Source: Candidatus Ventrousia excrementavium (GTDB lineage: Bacteria > Bacillota > Clostridia > Oscillospirales > Butyricicoccaceae). From it: 40,241 nucleotides of DNA. Every line of letters starts with the position of its first letter. The stretch's first letter is position 1. Made by a program: the position numbers and the translations under genes. Positions 15,124 through 23,530 of the stretch are shown here, piece after piece. The notes below the pieces were generated by a model. That model was not told the DNA's origin, ran no database searches, and saw nothing but the letters and a program-made list of their open reading frames with translations. The stretch spans positions 1-40,241 of the forward strand of contig DVMR01000050.1 in NCBI GenBank assembly GCA_018714845.1. Reading direction: 5' to 3'.

Positions 15124-16092
15124 TCAAATCGGCATGGTGTCAAAGTCCATGGTGTGCACGCCGTTTTCCCAGGTGTGGGTCACGCTTTCGAGCAAAACAT
15201 ACTGGTCGAGGTTGATGTCGCCCAGGCCGGGCACGACCATGCGCACCATCATGCCGGCGCGCAGGCCGGGAACCCCGAGCGACGACACCGACAGCGTGCG
15301 CATCCGGCGGTTGTAATAGCTCAGCGTCGCCTGTGCCTGCGCCGCGACCTGCGCCTCGTTGACCGTGCCGTCGACCTGCTGGTACAGCTGCAAAAGCCCC
15401 CACTGGCCGATGGTCGCGCTGTCCTCGGCCATGTACACGTCGGCGCGGCCCGTTTCCTCGTTTTCCAGCACCAGCTTGACCGAGTTGTAGGTCTGCTCGT
15501 CGATGTCGGTCTTGTACGTGTAATCGGTCAGGTGCGACTTCTCGCCGATGATGACATCAGACATCATGTCCTCGGGCCGTTTGAGTGCCAGGCCGTCGCC
15601 GTCGTCATAGAACACATAAATGTCCCCGGTGTTTAACAGCGTCTGCTGCACCGCCTCGCCGATGATGTCCAGACAGCTGACGTCGGACTTGTAAAAGCTG
15701 GGGATGGCGTAGCCGGTGTCGGCAAGGTCAGACGTTTCCAGCTCAAAGTCCCCGGCAATCTGGCGAATCATGTCGCCGGCCGTCTGGTTCTTGAAGTTGT
15801 ACGCCGCGTTGGCTTTGAGATACCGCAGGCGGTCATAGCAGGTGACGTCGATTTCGCCCCAGCGGTTTTTGCTTTTGGTAAACACCCAGCCGTAGAACTG
15901 CAGCTGCCCGTCGACCGAGAACCGCACCACATCGCCCTCGACAAAGGACAGGTCGCCCGACTTGATGATGTTGAACTGCAAGCTTCCCGGCGTGCCGGTG
16001 CGCTCGGTCTTCCACGTCACGCTCTGGACGCTGTTCGAGCACTCCCATATCTTCCCGGTGAGCTTGTTTGCAATGAGCAGTTCGGTGGTCAT
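15124..16092 (-). CDS. Baseplate hub protein, XkdQ/YqbQ family (gp44-like)
   Basis: 322 aa from ATG 16092 (MTTELLIANKLTGKIWE). Family features are VEGDVVRFSVDGQLQFYGWV, CYDRLRYLKANAAYNFKNQT and a C-terminal barrel with RAGMMVRMVVPGLGDINLDQ. The hub connects the tube to the spike. The start overlaps the previous stop as ATGA. The longer open frame upstream is not used because it runs inside the LysM-like gene. Confidence 0.88.
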   Translation of the reverse strand: MTTELLIANKLTGKIWECSNSVQSVTWKTERTGTPGSLQFNIIKSGDLSFVEGDVVRFSVDGQLQFYGWVFTKSKNRWGEIDVTCYDRLRYLKANAAYNFKNQTAGDMIRQIAGDFELETSDLADTGYAIPSFYKSDVSCLDIIGEAVQQTLLNTGDIYVFYDDGDGLALKRPEDMMSDVIIGEKSHLTDYTYKTDIDEQTYNSVKLVLENEETGRADVYMAEDSATIGQWGLLQLYQQVDGTVNEAQVAAQAQATLSYYNRRMRTLSVSSLGVPGLRAGMMVRMVVPGLGDINLDQYVLLESVTHTWENGVHTMDFDTMPI

Positions 16093-16835
16093 GTGTCGCT
16101 CACCACCTGCAGCGCCTCTTTCTTCATCCACCCGAGCGGGCCGCCGGTTTCCGTCGTGACGTGCACGGGGTAAGCGCGGCTGCCGTCGACCATGCGCGAG
16201 ACCAGCACCGTGCGGCCCGAGGCCGTGCCGTGCGGCTCATCGCCGTACGAGCTGTAATAATACGGCCCGTTGGCGATACAGGCGCTGCCGACGACGATTT
16301 GCCCCTGCGGCATACTGCGCGCCGGCTCGGGCGTCGTCACAACGGGCTGCGCCGCCGTCTGCGCGGTCTGCTGCACCTGCATCCGCAGCGGCGAATAGTC
16401 GCGGTACTCGGTCAGCGTCAGGTCAAAGTAAAAGTCCCCGGTCTCGCCGCCGCGCTCCTCGGTCGAAAACTGCGTTACCAGCGCCTCGAACCCGGCGTCC
16501 GAGGTAAAGAACGGCGTGCCGTCCTCGTAATACCGGACGGGAGTGTACAGAATGGGCGCGAGGTCGCGCATGGCGCTTTCAAAGAACTGGATGTAAAACT
16601 CGGGCGGCTGGAACTCGTTCGGCGTCAGGATGCCCGAAAATACCCGGCCGGGGAAGTACGAAGAAATGGTGACTTCCCGCAAGTCAGGCGTGCGGGGCAC
16701 CATGATGGGGCCGATGCCAAGCACGTTGTAGCTGCCGTTGTCGGTCTCGCGCGCCACCGGCAGTTTTTCCGGGTTGACCGGCAGGCGGATGACCGTGCTG
16801 TCGCGCGTGAAGAACAGTCCGAAGTTGTTAGGCAT
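16089..16835 (-). CDS. XkdP-like tail protein (tape-measure-adjacent hub/LysM-type)
   Basis: 248 aa from ATG 16835 (MPNNFGLFFTR), with GGGGTGAG before it. The region INPEKL-like VNPEKLPVARETDNGSY and the segment FPGRVFSGILTPNEFQPPEF match the XkdP/YqbP group. The C-terminus has an SH3-like or LysM-type module (GRTVLVSRMVDGSRAYPVHV, GPLGWMKKEALQVVS). In PBSX-like phages it sits between tape measure and XkdQ, as here, and helps mount the baseplate hub. Confidence 0.8.
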   Translation of the reverse strand: MPNNFGLFFTRDSTVIRLPVNPEKLPVARETDNGSYNVLGIGPIMVPRTPDLREVTISSYFPGRVFSGILTPNEFQPPEFYIQFFESAMRDLAPILYTPVRYYEDGTPFFTSDAGFEALVTQFSTEERGGETGDFYFDLTLTEYRDYSPLRMQVQQTAQTAAQPVVTTPEPARSMPQGQIVVGSACIANGPYYYSSYGDEPHGTASGRTVLVSRMVDGSRAYPVHVTTETGGPLGWMKKEALQVVSDT

Positions 16836-16839
16836 ACGC

Positions 16840-18864
16840 TCACCCCACAACCGGCGCCGCGGTGCTGATGACCGAGCCCGCCGCCGTCTGCTCGATGAGG
16901 ATGTCGCGGATGGCGTTGGCAAGGCTCTGGCGGTCGGCCGCCGTGCGCCCGGTGTTCGCGCCGTTGACCGTGATGACCGGCGTCTGGCTCGTCAGGTTGA
17001 TGCGGTTGACGTACCGGCGTTCTGATTCGTCGACCAGCATCTTGAGGTCTTCCTGCGACATGTCCACCGCTTTTTCGATGGACGCGACCGAGCCCGCAAT
17101 GTCGTCCAGCTGGGGGATACTTGCCGTCGGAATATAACTGCTGCCAGCCAGGCCGCTGACAAAGCTGTTTAAATCAAAGTTGTCCAGCCCGCGGCCCAGC
17201 TTGGCCCCGATTTCCGAGCCGGCGTTCCATGCGTCGGTGTAATCGACGTATTCCCACGGCTTGATATACTCTTTCCATCCGGATTCGTTCTTAATGCGGT
17301 CTCGCGTCCCCTGAATCTTGTTGTACAGGTTATCCAGCCCGCTTGTGATGTTGACTTCGACGCCGGGAATGGCGTTGATCAGTGTCTCAATGCCGCTTGC
17401 CACCTGCCGGATGCGGTCGATGATAAAGCTCGCCATATCCAAAAACAGAATTTTGATAGACGCGACCGGGTCATTAAAAACATTCCCGAGGAAGTTGACG
17501 AACATGGCAAACATCTGCTGGGCAGGTACGATAAAGTTGTTCATTGCAGCCGCATACATTGTGCCAAACACCCCGCCGATAACGCCGCCAATCTCTTCCC
17601 ACGTCGCGCCGGCCGCGCGCGCCATGTAAATGATAAGGCCTACGCCGGCCGCGACCGCCAGCAGCGGCAAATGCGCCATTGCCCACGCCCCAGCCGATTT
17701 CAGCGCGGACATCAGCATCTGTGCGCCCGCAATGGCCGCCGCCGTTGCGACGGCTGCCAGCGCTCCGGCTACAAGCTCGCTGTTGTCCTTTATCCACTGC
17801 ATCGCCTCGTCGACCTTGTTTGCCATCTGATTGATGACATTGAGCACCGGCTGCGTCATGCGCAGGGTGATGTTTTGGATTTGCGTCCACACCTGCCCCC
17901 AGGTGTACGGCATCTGCTCAAAGGCCGCGTTGGTCTCGTCAGCCGCGCCCAGAATGGCGTTTTTGACAACGTCTGCCGTCAGCGCGCCCTCGCTGGCCAT
18001 TTCGCGCATCTGCCCGGTCGTGACGCCGAGGGAATCGGCAATGGTCTGCGCAATCATCGGCGTCTGCTCCAGCACGCTGTTGAGCTCTTCGCCGCGCAGC
18101 GCGCCCGAAGACAGGCCCTGCGTCAGCTGGAGCATGGCCGCCTGTGCGCTGGCCGTCGACGCGCCCGACATCGCCATCTGCTTTTGCAGCTGCTCGGCAA
18201 AGGCGATGATTTCGCTCGTGCTGCCAAACGCATCGCCCGCCAGCGTGCCCAGCTTGGCGACGGTGTCCGCCATGTCAGTGTACGCCCCGCGCGACCGCAT
18301 GGCCGCCGCATAAATCTCATCCTGCGCCGCGGCCGCCGCTTCGGCCGACCCGGTCATCATTTGCAGCCGCGCGTTGGTTGATGCCAGCTGGTCGGACAGG
18401 TTGAATACGCTCTTGACGCTCTGGAAGCTCAGATACCCGCCCAGCAGACCCCGCAGGCTTCCGGAAAGGTTGTCCGCTGTTCTGGCTGCGTCTGTCTGGC
18501 TGCCCGCAAGCATTTTTGTCGCGTTGGCCGTTTTCTTTGCCTGCTGCTCTGCCAGCTTTTCAGCGGCTGTCGCTGCTCTTGTCTGCATCAACTGTGCTTT
18601 GGCGGCTGCGACGGCTGCGTTTGAAGCAGCCGCATTCGCGCGATGCTCTGCTGTCAGCCGCCTTTGCTCAGCCGCAGCAGCCGCGCTCGACGCCGCCGCG
18701 ACCCGATAGGCCGAAGACAACACACGGGCTTGCGCACCGGCCGAACGTGCCGCAGCGTTCATTTCCTTTGCTGTTCCACTGCTCTGCTCTGCCAGCCGAA
18801 TGAACTGCGTCAGTGTTTGTGTAAACTTATCTTCCAATACCAGCTTCTCATGAATTACAGCCAT
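16840..18864 (-). CDS. Tail tape measure protein
   Basis: 674 aa. An Ala-rich coiled-coil N-terminus (to about residue 115) is followed by the tape-measure core with SVFNLSDQLASTNARLQMM, LAGDAFGSTSEIIAFAEQLQ and GLSSGALRGEELNSVLEQTP. Hydrophobic segments lie at about 365-425 and a helical C-terminus follows. The protein sets tail length and is ejected with the DNA. ATG 18864 lies a few bases past the frameshifted chaperone stop (18869), with GAGGTGAGCGC before it. Confidence 0.93.
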   Translation of the reverse strand: MAVIHEKLVLEDKFTQTLTQFIRLAEQSSGTAKEMNAAARSAGAQARVLSSAYRVAAASSAAAAAEQRRLTAEHRANAAASNAAVAAAKAQLMQTRAATAAEKLAEQQAKKTANATKMLAGSQTDAARTADNLSGSLRGLLGGYLSFQSVKSVFNLSDQLASTNARLQMMTGSAEAAAAAQDEIYAAAMRSRGAYTDMADTVAKLGTLAGDAFGSTSEIIAFAEQLQKQMAMSGASTASAQAAMLQLTQGLSSGALRGEELNSVLEQTPMIAQTIADSLGVTTGQMREMASEGALTADVVKNAILGAADETNAAFEQMPYTWGQVWTQIQNITLRMTQPVLNVINQMANKVDEAMQWIKDNSELVAGALAAVATAAAIAGAQMLMSALKSAGAWAMAHLPLLAVAAGVGLIIYMARAAGATWEEIGGVIGGVFGTMYAAAMNNFIVPAQQMFAMFVNFLGNVFNDPVASIKILFLDMASFIIDRIRQVASGIETLINAIPGVEVNITSGLDNLYNKIQGTRDRIKNESGWKEYIKPWEYVDYTDAWNAGSEIGAKLGRGLDNFDLNSFVSGLAGSSYIPTASIPQLDDIAGSVASIEKAVDMSQEDLKMLVDESERRYVNRINLTSQTPVITVNGANTGRTAADRQSLANAIRDILIEQTAAGSVISTAAPVVG

Positions 18865-18868
18865 GCGC

Positions 18869-19437
18869 TCACCTCTCTTTCTCGCGGGATTTCAGCTCTT
18901 TCTGCACGAACTGCGCGACCAGCACGCGCTCGCGCAGCGGGAGCTGCTCGTACTTTGACGGGGGCCAGCCCAGATTGATAAAGCAATAGTACGCGACCAC
19001 TGCGTCAGGGTCCGGGTCGGCCCCGCTTATCAGTTTTTTGCTTCTTCCCCGATATCCGCATCAAAGCCGCTCAGGTCGGTGATTTCCTGCATCAGCCGGG
19101 CATACTCGCCCGACAGCAGCATCTTGCCCGGAACCATGAGCGGGTCTAAAACGCCGTATGCGTCGCACATTTCCTGGCTGGAAAAATCAGGTTCTACCGT
19201 CGCGGCTACAACTGTACGGCGCGAAAGTTCCATATTATCAAGCTTTTCCTGCCACTGTCCGTCGATTCTGCGCATGTGCCTGCTTCGCTTGACAAGAGCC
19301 TCGTTTTCTTCCTGCGTCAGCGCGCGGATCTTAAACGGGACTACGTTGCCGTTTTCGTCGACAAACCGGTCGGAAATGACGACCTCTTTTTCCTGCTGTG
19401 CGGGAACAGGATTGAGAAATGCCGAAAGTCTGCTCAT
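18869..19437 (-). CDS. Tail assembly chaperone, -1 frameshift long form (gpGT analogue)
   Basis: Slippage on A AAA AAC (19033-19039), directly before the zero-frame TGA, joins residues 1-135 to a 54-residue extension (LISGADPDPD ... KSREKER). Total is about 189 aa, ending six bases before the tape measure gene. The extension frame has no good start codon of its own near its beginning. Long and short chaperones made by -1 frameshifting between tube and tape measure genes are conserved across tailed phages (lambda G/GT). Both coat the tape measure during tail assembly. Confidence 0.85.
19030..19437 (-). CDS. Tail assembly chaperone, short form (XkdN-like)
   Basis: 135 aa from ATG 19437 (MSRLSAFLNPVPAQQEKEVV) after GAGAGGAGC. 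It contains FKIRALTQEENEALVKRSRH and the segment PDFSSQEMCDAYGVLDPLMV typical of XkdN-like proteins. It keeps the tape measure in solution and recruits tube subunits. It is the counterpart of lambda gpG; the long form is made by frameshifting at its end. Confidence 0.88.
   Translation of the reverse strand: MSRLSAFLNPVPAQQEKEVVISDRFVDENGNVVPFKIRALTQEENEALVKRSRHMRRIDGQWQEKLDNMELSRRTVVAATVEPDFSSQEMCDAYGVLDPLMVPGKMLLSGEYARLMQEITDLSGFDADIGEEAKN
19033..19039 (-). promoter_or_regulatory. Slippery heptamer AAAAAAC of the tail chaperone gene
   Basis: Zero frame reads GCA AAA AAC TGA; A AAA AAC is among the most efficient -1 slippery sites in bacteria. The next codon is a stop, and the -1 frame then stays open for 55 codons. 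Confidence 0.85.
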
Positions 19438-19454
19438 GTGTATTGCTCCTCTCT

Positions 19455-19928
19455 TTAGCTGCCCAGCTTGGCCGGGTCGCTGAACGCCTGCAGGCGCGCG
19501 ACGTCGGTCCAGGCAAAATTAAAGTCATAGTTCAGCATGGCCTCTTCGTCGTTGAGGATGCTCAGCGGCACGGTCCCGGTCAGGGTGCAGCCGTAATAGG
19601 CCATGACCTGACTGCCGATGCTCGTCGTCGGGTCGTTGTTGGTGATCTGGATGGAAAACTCGGGCATGACGCCGGTGTTGATGTACTGCAGCACCATGTC
19701 GGTGAACAGGTTGGTGCCGTAGTAGATGTTGCCCGTGCCGGTCAGCTTGGCGCCGTTGTTTTTGTTCTGCACCTTGCGCGTGCCGATGACGCGCATGTCA
19801 TTGCTCTGGATCTCGGCGTTGGTCGTGATGTTGCGCATACAGGCGACTTCGACGTTGCGGCCGTCGATTGTTACGACAATCTTGCCCTCTGCGCCGTTGA
19901 CCGTGTCCTTTGCGAGTAAATAAGACAT
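19455..19928 (-). CDS. Tail tube protein (XkdM-like)
   Basis: 157 aa. Motifs typical of Firmicutes contractile tail tubes are present: a start MSYLLAKDTVNGAEGKIVVT, the IRTLxARI-type VEVACMRNITTNAEIQSNDM, and KLTGTGNIYYGTNLFTDMVL. It forms the inner tube through which DNA passes. It follows the sheath gene by 12 bases with an AAGGGGGTG site. Confidence 0.92.
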   Translation of the reverse strand: MSYLLAKDTVNGAEGKIVVTIDGRNVEVACMRNITTNAEIQSNDMRVIGTRKVQNKNNGAKLTGTGNIYYGTNLFTDMVLQYINTGVMPEFSIQITNNDPTTSIGSQVMAYYGCTLTGTVPLSILNDEEAMLNYDFNFAWTDVARLQAFSDPAKLGS

Positions 19929-19940
19929 GTCTGCACCCCC

Positions 19941-21287
19941 TTACGATACTTCTACGGTGAGATAGATCTTGTTCGCGCTGCCGACGACCTGAATGGCGAT
20001 GTTGACAAGCACCGCGTCAACGTCAGTGCCCGGCAGCACCTCGACGTCGTCAGCCTCAAAGTTCTGGATGCCCTGGTTGGCCTGGATGTCGAGCAGGTAC
20101 CCGACAATGGCCGACTTGAACATCATGCGGCCCGCCTCGTTGTTGTTGACGACGCCGACATAGTTGTCCGAGAACTGCTGATAGATGTCGTTGGCAATGG
20201 TGCTGCACAGGCGCATGGTGCGGTTGAGCCGGAAGACCTTGCCGATGTCCGGGGTGTAAGTGACCAGGCTGTTGATGTCGTACTCGACCTTGACGACGCC
20301 GTCGTCGGCCCATAAGGTAATCTGCCCGGCCTGGTCGGCCGCCTCGTACTGGCTGTTGGTCATCAGCGGGTTGACGTCGACTGCGCCCGGATAGCTCGCG
20401 TACGTCAAATCCTGGTTGTACATGGCCCCGGCCTGTGCGCCGCCGACCCACCACGTCGTCTGCTGCGGGGTCAGGACCGTGCCGTCGGACAGCGTGACGC
20501 CCGACATGACGTTGATAATAAACCGGCTGTCCGGGTTGGTCATGTTGGCCGCGACCAGCTGCGAATACGCGCCGGAATCCTCGACGATGCGCTTGACAAA
20601 GGCCGACATGGCGTCCATGACCGTCGTGTCCGTGCCGTCGTAAATCATGATGTCGAACTTGTACGGCTCAATGGCCGTCAGGTACGTCGAGTACGCCGCG
20701 CTCTGCACCGTGCCGTCTGCGCCGCCGGTCAGCGCCGCGCCTGTGCTGGCCGCCAGTGCGCCGGTGCCGCTCCAGGTGACCCAGTCGTTGGGCACAAGGT
20801 CTTCGACCGTCTGGGCCTGCTGCTGGTCAACGATGGCGCCGTCTACAATGGTCGAGACGGTAAAGGTGTCCTCGGGCTCGGTCAGCTCGGTAATGGTAAT
20901 GGAAATATCGTTGCCGCGCGCGCCGGGGTACAGCGCCGTCGCCGTCAGGGGCGCGACCTTGACCGTCGCTTCGGCCGAGCTCGACGCCGCCGGGCGGTAC
21001 AGCAGCACCTTGTTCGGTGCGCTCGTGCGGTTGCTGCCCTTGAAAATCTCGTTTAGAAACCGGTTCTGCGGAGCCGTGATGTCATACCCGGTAAAGGGCG
21101 TCATGTCCGCGCCCGCTTCCACCTGCATGACCTGCGCCACAGGGCCCCACGACATGGGCTCGCAAATGGTTACAGTGCCGCGCTCGCCGACCGTCAGGCC
21201 GAGGCCCGCCGTCGACTTGAACCGGAAGTATACGCCGGGCCGGATTTTGTTCTGGGACGTCCAGGTTCCGCCGCCGCCTTTTGCCAT
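19941..21287 (-). CDS. Tail sheath protein (XkdK-like)
   Basis: 448 aa from ATG 21287 (MAKGGGGTWTSQNKIRPGVY). The opening IRPGVYFRF and the C-terminal sheath domain (VEYDINSLVTYTPDIGKVFR and RTMRLCSTIANDIYQQFSDN) identify it. It contracts to drive the tube through the cell envelope, which makes this phage a myovirus type. The ATG has GGAG ten bases before it; a TTG six bases earlier is less likely. Confidence 0.94.
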   Translation of the reverse strand: MAKGGGGTWTSQNKIRPGVYFRFKSTAGLGLTVGERGTVTICEPMSWGPVAQVMQVEAGADMTPFTGYDITAPQNRFLNEIFKGSNRTSAPNKVLLYRPAASSSAEATVKVAPLTATALYPGARGNDISITITELTEPEDTFTVSTIVDGAIVDQQQAQTVEDLVPNDWVTWSGTGALAASTGAALTGGADGTVQSAAYSTYLTAIEPYKFDIMIYDGTDTTVMDAMSAFVKRIVEDSGAYSQLVAANMTNPDSRFIINVMSGVTLSDGTVLTPQQTTWWVGGAQAGAMYNQDLTYASYPGAVDVNPLMTNSQYEAADQAGQITLWADDGVVKVEYDINSLVTYTPDIGKVFRLNRTMRLCSTIANDIYQQFSDNYVGVVNNNEAGRMMFKSAIVGYLLDIQANQGIQNFEADDVEVLPGTDVDAVLVNIAIQVVGSANKIYLTVEVS

Positions 21288-21293
21288 GTTCAA

Positions 21294-21446
21294 TCACTCC
21301 TTTTCAAAAAACGCCTTGACCGCCCGTACGGCCTCGGCTCTGGTGTATTCGGGCTTGCAGAGAACGACCGCGAGAAAATCCCGCTGGTACTTTGCAAACC
21401 TCGGGTCGCGAAGCAGCACTTCGCGCTTATACTTTTTCTGTGCCAT
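21294..21446 (-). CDS. Small conserved phage protein (50 aa) before the sheath gene
   Basis: 50 aa, strongly basic: MAQKKYKREVLLRDPRFAKY at the start, KAFFEKE at the end. ATG 21446 has GAGGTGGTCACAG before it. Its 5' end overlaps the terminator-protein gene by 20 bases and its stop is seven bases from the sheath start. Short proteins of this type occur just before sheath genes in PBSX-like phages of Firmicutes. Its role is unknown. Confidence 0.75.
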   Translation of the reverse strand: MAQKKYKREVLLRDPRFAKYQRDFLAVVLCKPEYTRAEAVRAVKAFFEKE

Positions 21447-21888
21447 CTGTGACCACCTCGCTGTAATCCATTGTTTCCATCGGGGTAAAGTCCTCGGGCA
21501 GCGTCACCCACACACGGATTTCAAACTGATAGTGCATGGCGTCCTGGTCGATGCGCCACTCGCGGTCGTGCGTCAGGATGAGCGTCGTGCCCGTGTCGTC
21601 GGTGTACGGAAAGCTGTCCATGACCATGTCCAGCGCCTCAGCAGCCGCCTGATACTGCTGCTGCATGTCCGGCAGGCTGTAATCCAGCTGATAGGTCAGG
21701 TCAAGCCCGATGCGCCGCAGAAACCGCCCGGACAGCCTGCGGTCGGTGTACGCGTACCGCTGCTGCAAAAACATCATGGGCGGCTCGCTGCCCTGCTGGT
21801 TGGGGTCTTCGTAAAAGGTCACGCCCGGGAAGCTGGGGGCCAGATACCCGGCCAGCGACGCCGCTACATGGGAAATCGAGAAGGTCAT
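21427..21888 (-). CDS. Tail terminator-like protein (DUF6838-type)
   Basis: 153 aa; FPGVTFYEDPNQQGSEPPMM, then MMFLQQRYAYTDRRLSGRFL and LDYSLPDMQQQYQAAAEALD. The position between the HK97 gp10-like gene and the sheath gene is that of the tail terminator/connector (XkdJ-type) in PBSX-like phages, which stops tail growth and joins tail to head. Confidence 0.75.
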   Translation of the reverse strand: MTFSISHVAASLAGYLAPSFPGVTFYEDPNQQGSEPPMMFLQQRYAYTDRRLSGRFLRRIGLDLTYQLDYSLPDMQQQYQAAAEALDMVMDSFPYTDDTGTTLILTHDREWRIDQDAMHYQFEIRVWVTLPEDFTPMETMDYSEVVTDGTEKV

Positions 21889-22373
21889 TTGAACACATCC
21901 CCTATGTCTTTCAGCTCCTGCCGAAGCACGCGCCGGTATTCTTCTTTGGCTGCATCGACCATAAAAATGCCGGGAACATAAGCTGTTTTGGTGCCGACAA
22001 CGATGCCGCCCGTGCCGTCCGGGTTAAACTCCAGCATCCCGGATTCTTCGTTGATGACAAGCCCCGGCACAAAGTGCCTGTCCATGCGGTGCCCGTCATT
22101 GACATAGCTGGCATACTGCATATCGTTGTTGAGCTCTGTCACAAAGCTGTTGCCCTTCTTGACCGGTTCCCATTTGCTCTTTGCCGCCCAGTCCTGTTTC
22201 ATGCTGCCGCTCCGGGTGTTGGTGCCTGCCAGCGGGTTTGCAATGCCAACAGGCGTCATTTCCGCCGCCTTTTCAACAGCTCGGATGGTCGCGCCTTTGC
22301 AGGCGTCCGCGATACGTTGTTCAAGCTGTGCCTGATTCGCTTTCAGCTGGTTCATTCGTTCCTTGAGTGTCAC
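21885..22373 (-). CDS. HK97 gp10-like tail-completion protein (XkdI-type)
   Basis: 162 aa with GTG start at 22373 after GGGGACGTAAGCG. A helical start is followed by EKAAEMTPVGIANPLAGTNT, the SGSMKQDWAAKSKW segment and YASYVNDGHRMDRHFVPG, the core signature of HK97 gp10-type head-tail joining proteins. It overlaps both neighbours. Confidence 0.85.
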   Translation of the reverse strand: MTLKERMNQLKANQAQLEQRIADACKGATIRAVEKAAEMTPVGIANPLAGTNTRSGSMKQDWAAKSKWEPVKKGNSFVTELNNDMQYASYVNDGHRMDRHFVPGLVINEESGMLEFNPDGTGGIVVGTKTAYVPGIFMVDAAKEEYRRVLRQELKDIGDVFK

Positions 22374-22767
22374 CGCTTACGTCCCCTTTCACGCGCTCCT
22401 GCTGCCTGAGCCGGATTTCCTGATGCGCCAGCCCCGGAATGACGGCCCCGAACGGCTCGTAATACGGGTTGGGGTCAGACGCAAACGCCCGGACGACGTG
22501 GGTTTTATGCCCCAGCCGCGCCCCGCGGGTGATGATGAGTTCGTCCCCCGCCTGCACGTCCGCGTCCAGCCCGCAGGCCAGCCGGTCTTCCTGATGCACG
22601 TCTGACGCCGTCTGCGTCAGGTTGACAGCCCGGTTGTCGCTCTGGTAGACCCTGCACGGGATGCCCGCGTACACCTGCACGCGCTCGTGCCGCGTCAGGC
22701 TGCCGTCCATGACCGTCTGCACCCGCCATACGTCCATCAGGTCGGTGTACCAGTCCGCAAAGTTCAC
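22321..22767 (-). CDS. Head closure / head-tail joining protein (XkdH-type)
   Basis: 148 aa from GTG 22767 after GGGGGTGCGGCT. A short beta-rich core (YTDLMDVWRVQTVMDGSLTR, GIPCRVYQSDN, DVQAGDELIITRGARLG) fits the minor head closure proteins of PBSX-like phages. A hydrophilic tail (VKGDVSGDTQGTNEPAES) overlaps the start of the gp10-like gene by 53 bases. Confidence 0.75.
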   Translation of the reverse strand: MNFADWYTDLMDVWRVQTVMDGSLTRHERVQVYAGIPCRVYQSDNRAVNLTQTASDVHQEDRLACGLDADVQAGDELIITRGARLGHKTHVVRAFASDPNPYYEPFGAVIPGLAHQEIRLRQQERVKGDVSGDTQGTNEPAESESGTA

Positions 22768-22778
22768 AGCCGCACCCC

Positions 22779-23264
22779 CTATATGATGTACATGCCTGCC
22801 ATGCCGATGAGCTTGGCGCGGTTGGCGAACATCTGGCCGTAAGTCGTGGAGTTGAAGTCGCCCCAGTCCTCGGTGCCGGCCGTCAGCGCCGACGTGTCAT
22901 AGCTGACCGAGCTGTCGCCCAGCGTGGCGGACTTGACGACGCCGACCAGCGCGCCGGACGCCGCCGCCTGCTGCGGGGTCTCGTTGCTTGCCGCATACCC
23001 GCGCAGCGACAGCGTGGCATAGTGCGCGACGTACAGCCCCACGGCGTAACGCCAGCCTTCCAGCCACTTGTCCGGCTGTACGGCGGTGTTTGCCATGTCG
23101 ATAATCTGCTCCAGCATGGTCAGGCTGCCCAGGAAATAGCCCTCGGCATTGAAAAATTGCGGGTAGTCCGACCGGAAGTCCTCGACCGTGTAATTGCCCC
23201 TGCTGCTGCCCAGATTGGCCGCAGCGGCCCGCACTCCGAAAAATTGTGGCTTCCCGTAAAACAT
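22779..23264 (-). CDS. Head-tail connector protein, DUF4054 (YqbG-like)
   Basis: 161 aa. The motif FRSDYPQFFNAEGYFLGSLT and a GLYVAHYATLSL helix, ending in a Gly/Ser-rich region with DWGDFNSTTYGQMFANRAKL, are characteristic of DUF4054 adaptor proteins that sit below the portal. ATG 23264 has AAAGGAGCG before it. Confidence 0.85.
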   Translation of the reverse strand: MFYGKPQFFGVRAAAANLGSSRGNYTVEDFRSDYPQFFNAEGYFLGSLTMLEQIIDMANTAVQPDKWLEGWRYAVGLYVAHYATLSLRGYAASNETPQQAAASGALVGVVKSATLGDSSVSYDTSALTAGTEDWGDFNSTTYGQMFANRAKLIGMAGMYII

Positions 23265-23276
23265 ACCCGCGCTCCT

Positions 23277-23510
23277 TTACTCTTCGGTTGTCGCGCTGCC
23301 GCGGCGGGTCCTGACCTTTTTTTCTGCCGCGGCCTGCGTCTGTTTGTCGCTTTTGCCCGAGGGGACGACCTTGCCGTCCGCCACGAGCGCTTTGAAATAC
23401 TCCGTGTCCGCCGCCCAGTCGGGCACGACGGCCAGCTCGCCCCGCCGGAGCCGGACGGACGCGCCGTCCGGGCCGGGCAGGTCGATGTTGCGTTTAGACA
23501 GCACCAGCAT
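23277..23510 (-). CDS. Small phage head protein (YqbF-like)
   Basis: 77 aa: a small beta-rich domain (IDLPGPDGASVRLRRGELAV, WAADTEYFKALVADGKV) followed by a basic disordered tail (KVRTRRGSATTEE). Short proteins like this lie after the major capsid gene in PBSX-like phages and may bind DNA or the connector. Start ATG 23510 after AAGGAGC. Confidence 0.6.
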   Translation of the reverse strand: MLVLSKRNIDLPGPDGASVRLRRGELAVVPDWAADTEYFKALVADGKVVPSGKSDKQTQAAAEKKVRTRRGSATTEE

Positions 23511-23530
23511 CTTTTTGCTCCTTAGTCAAA

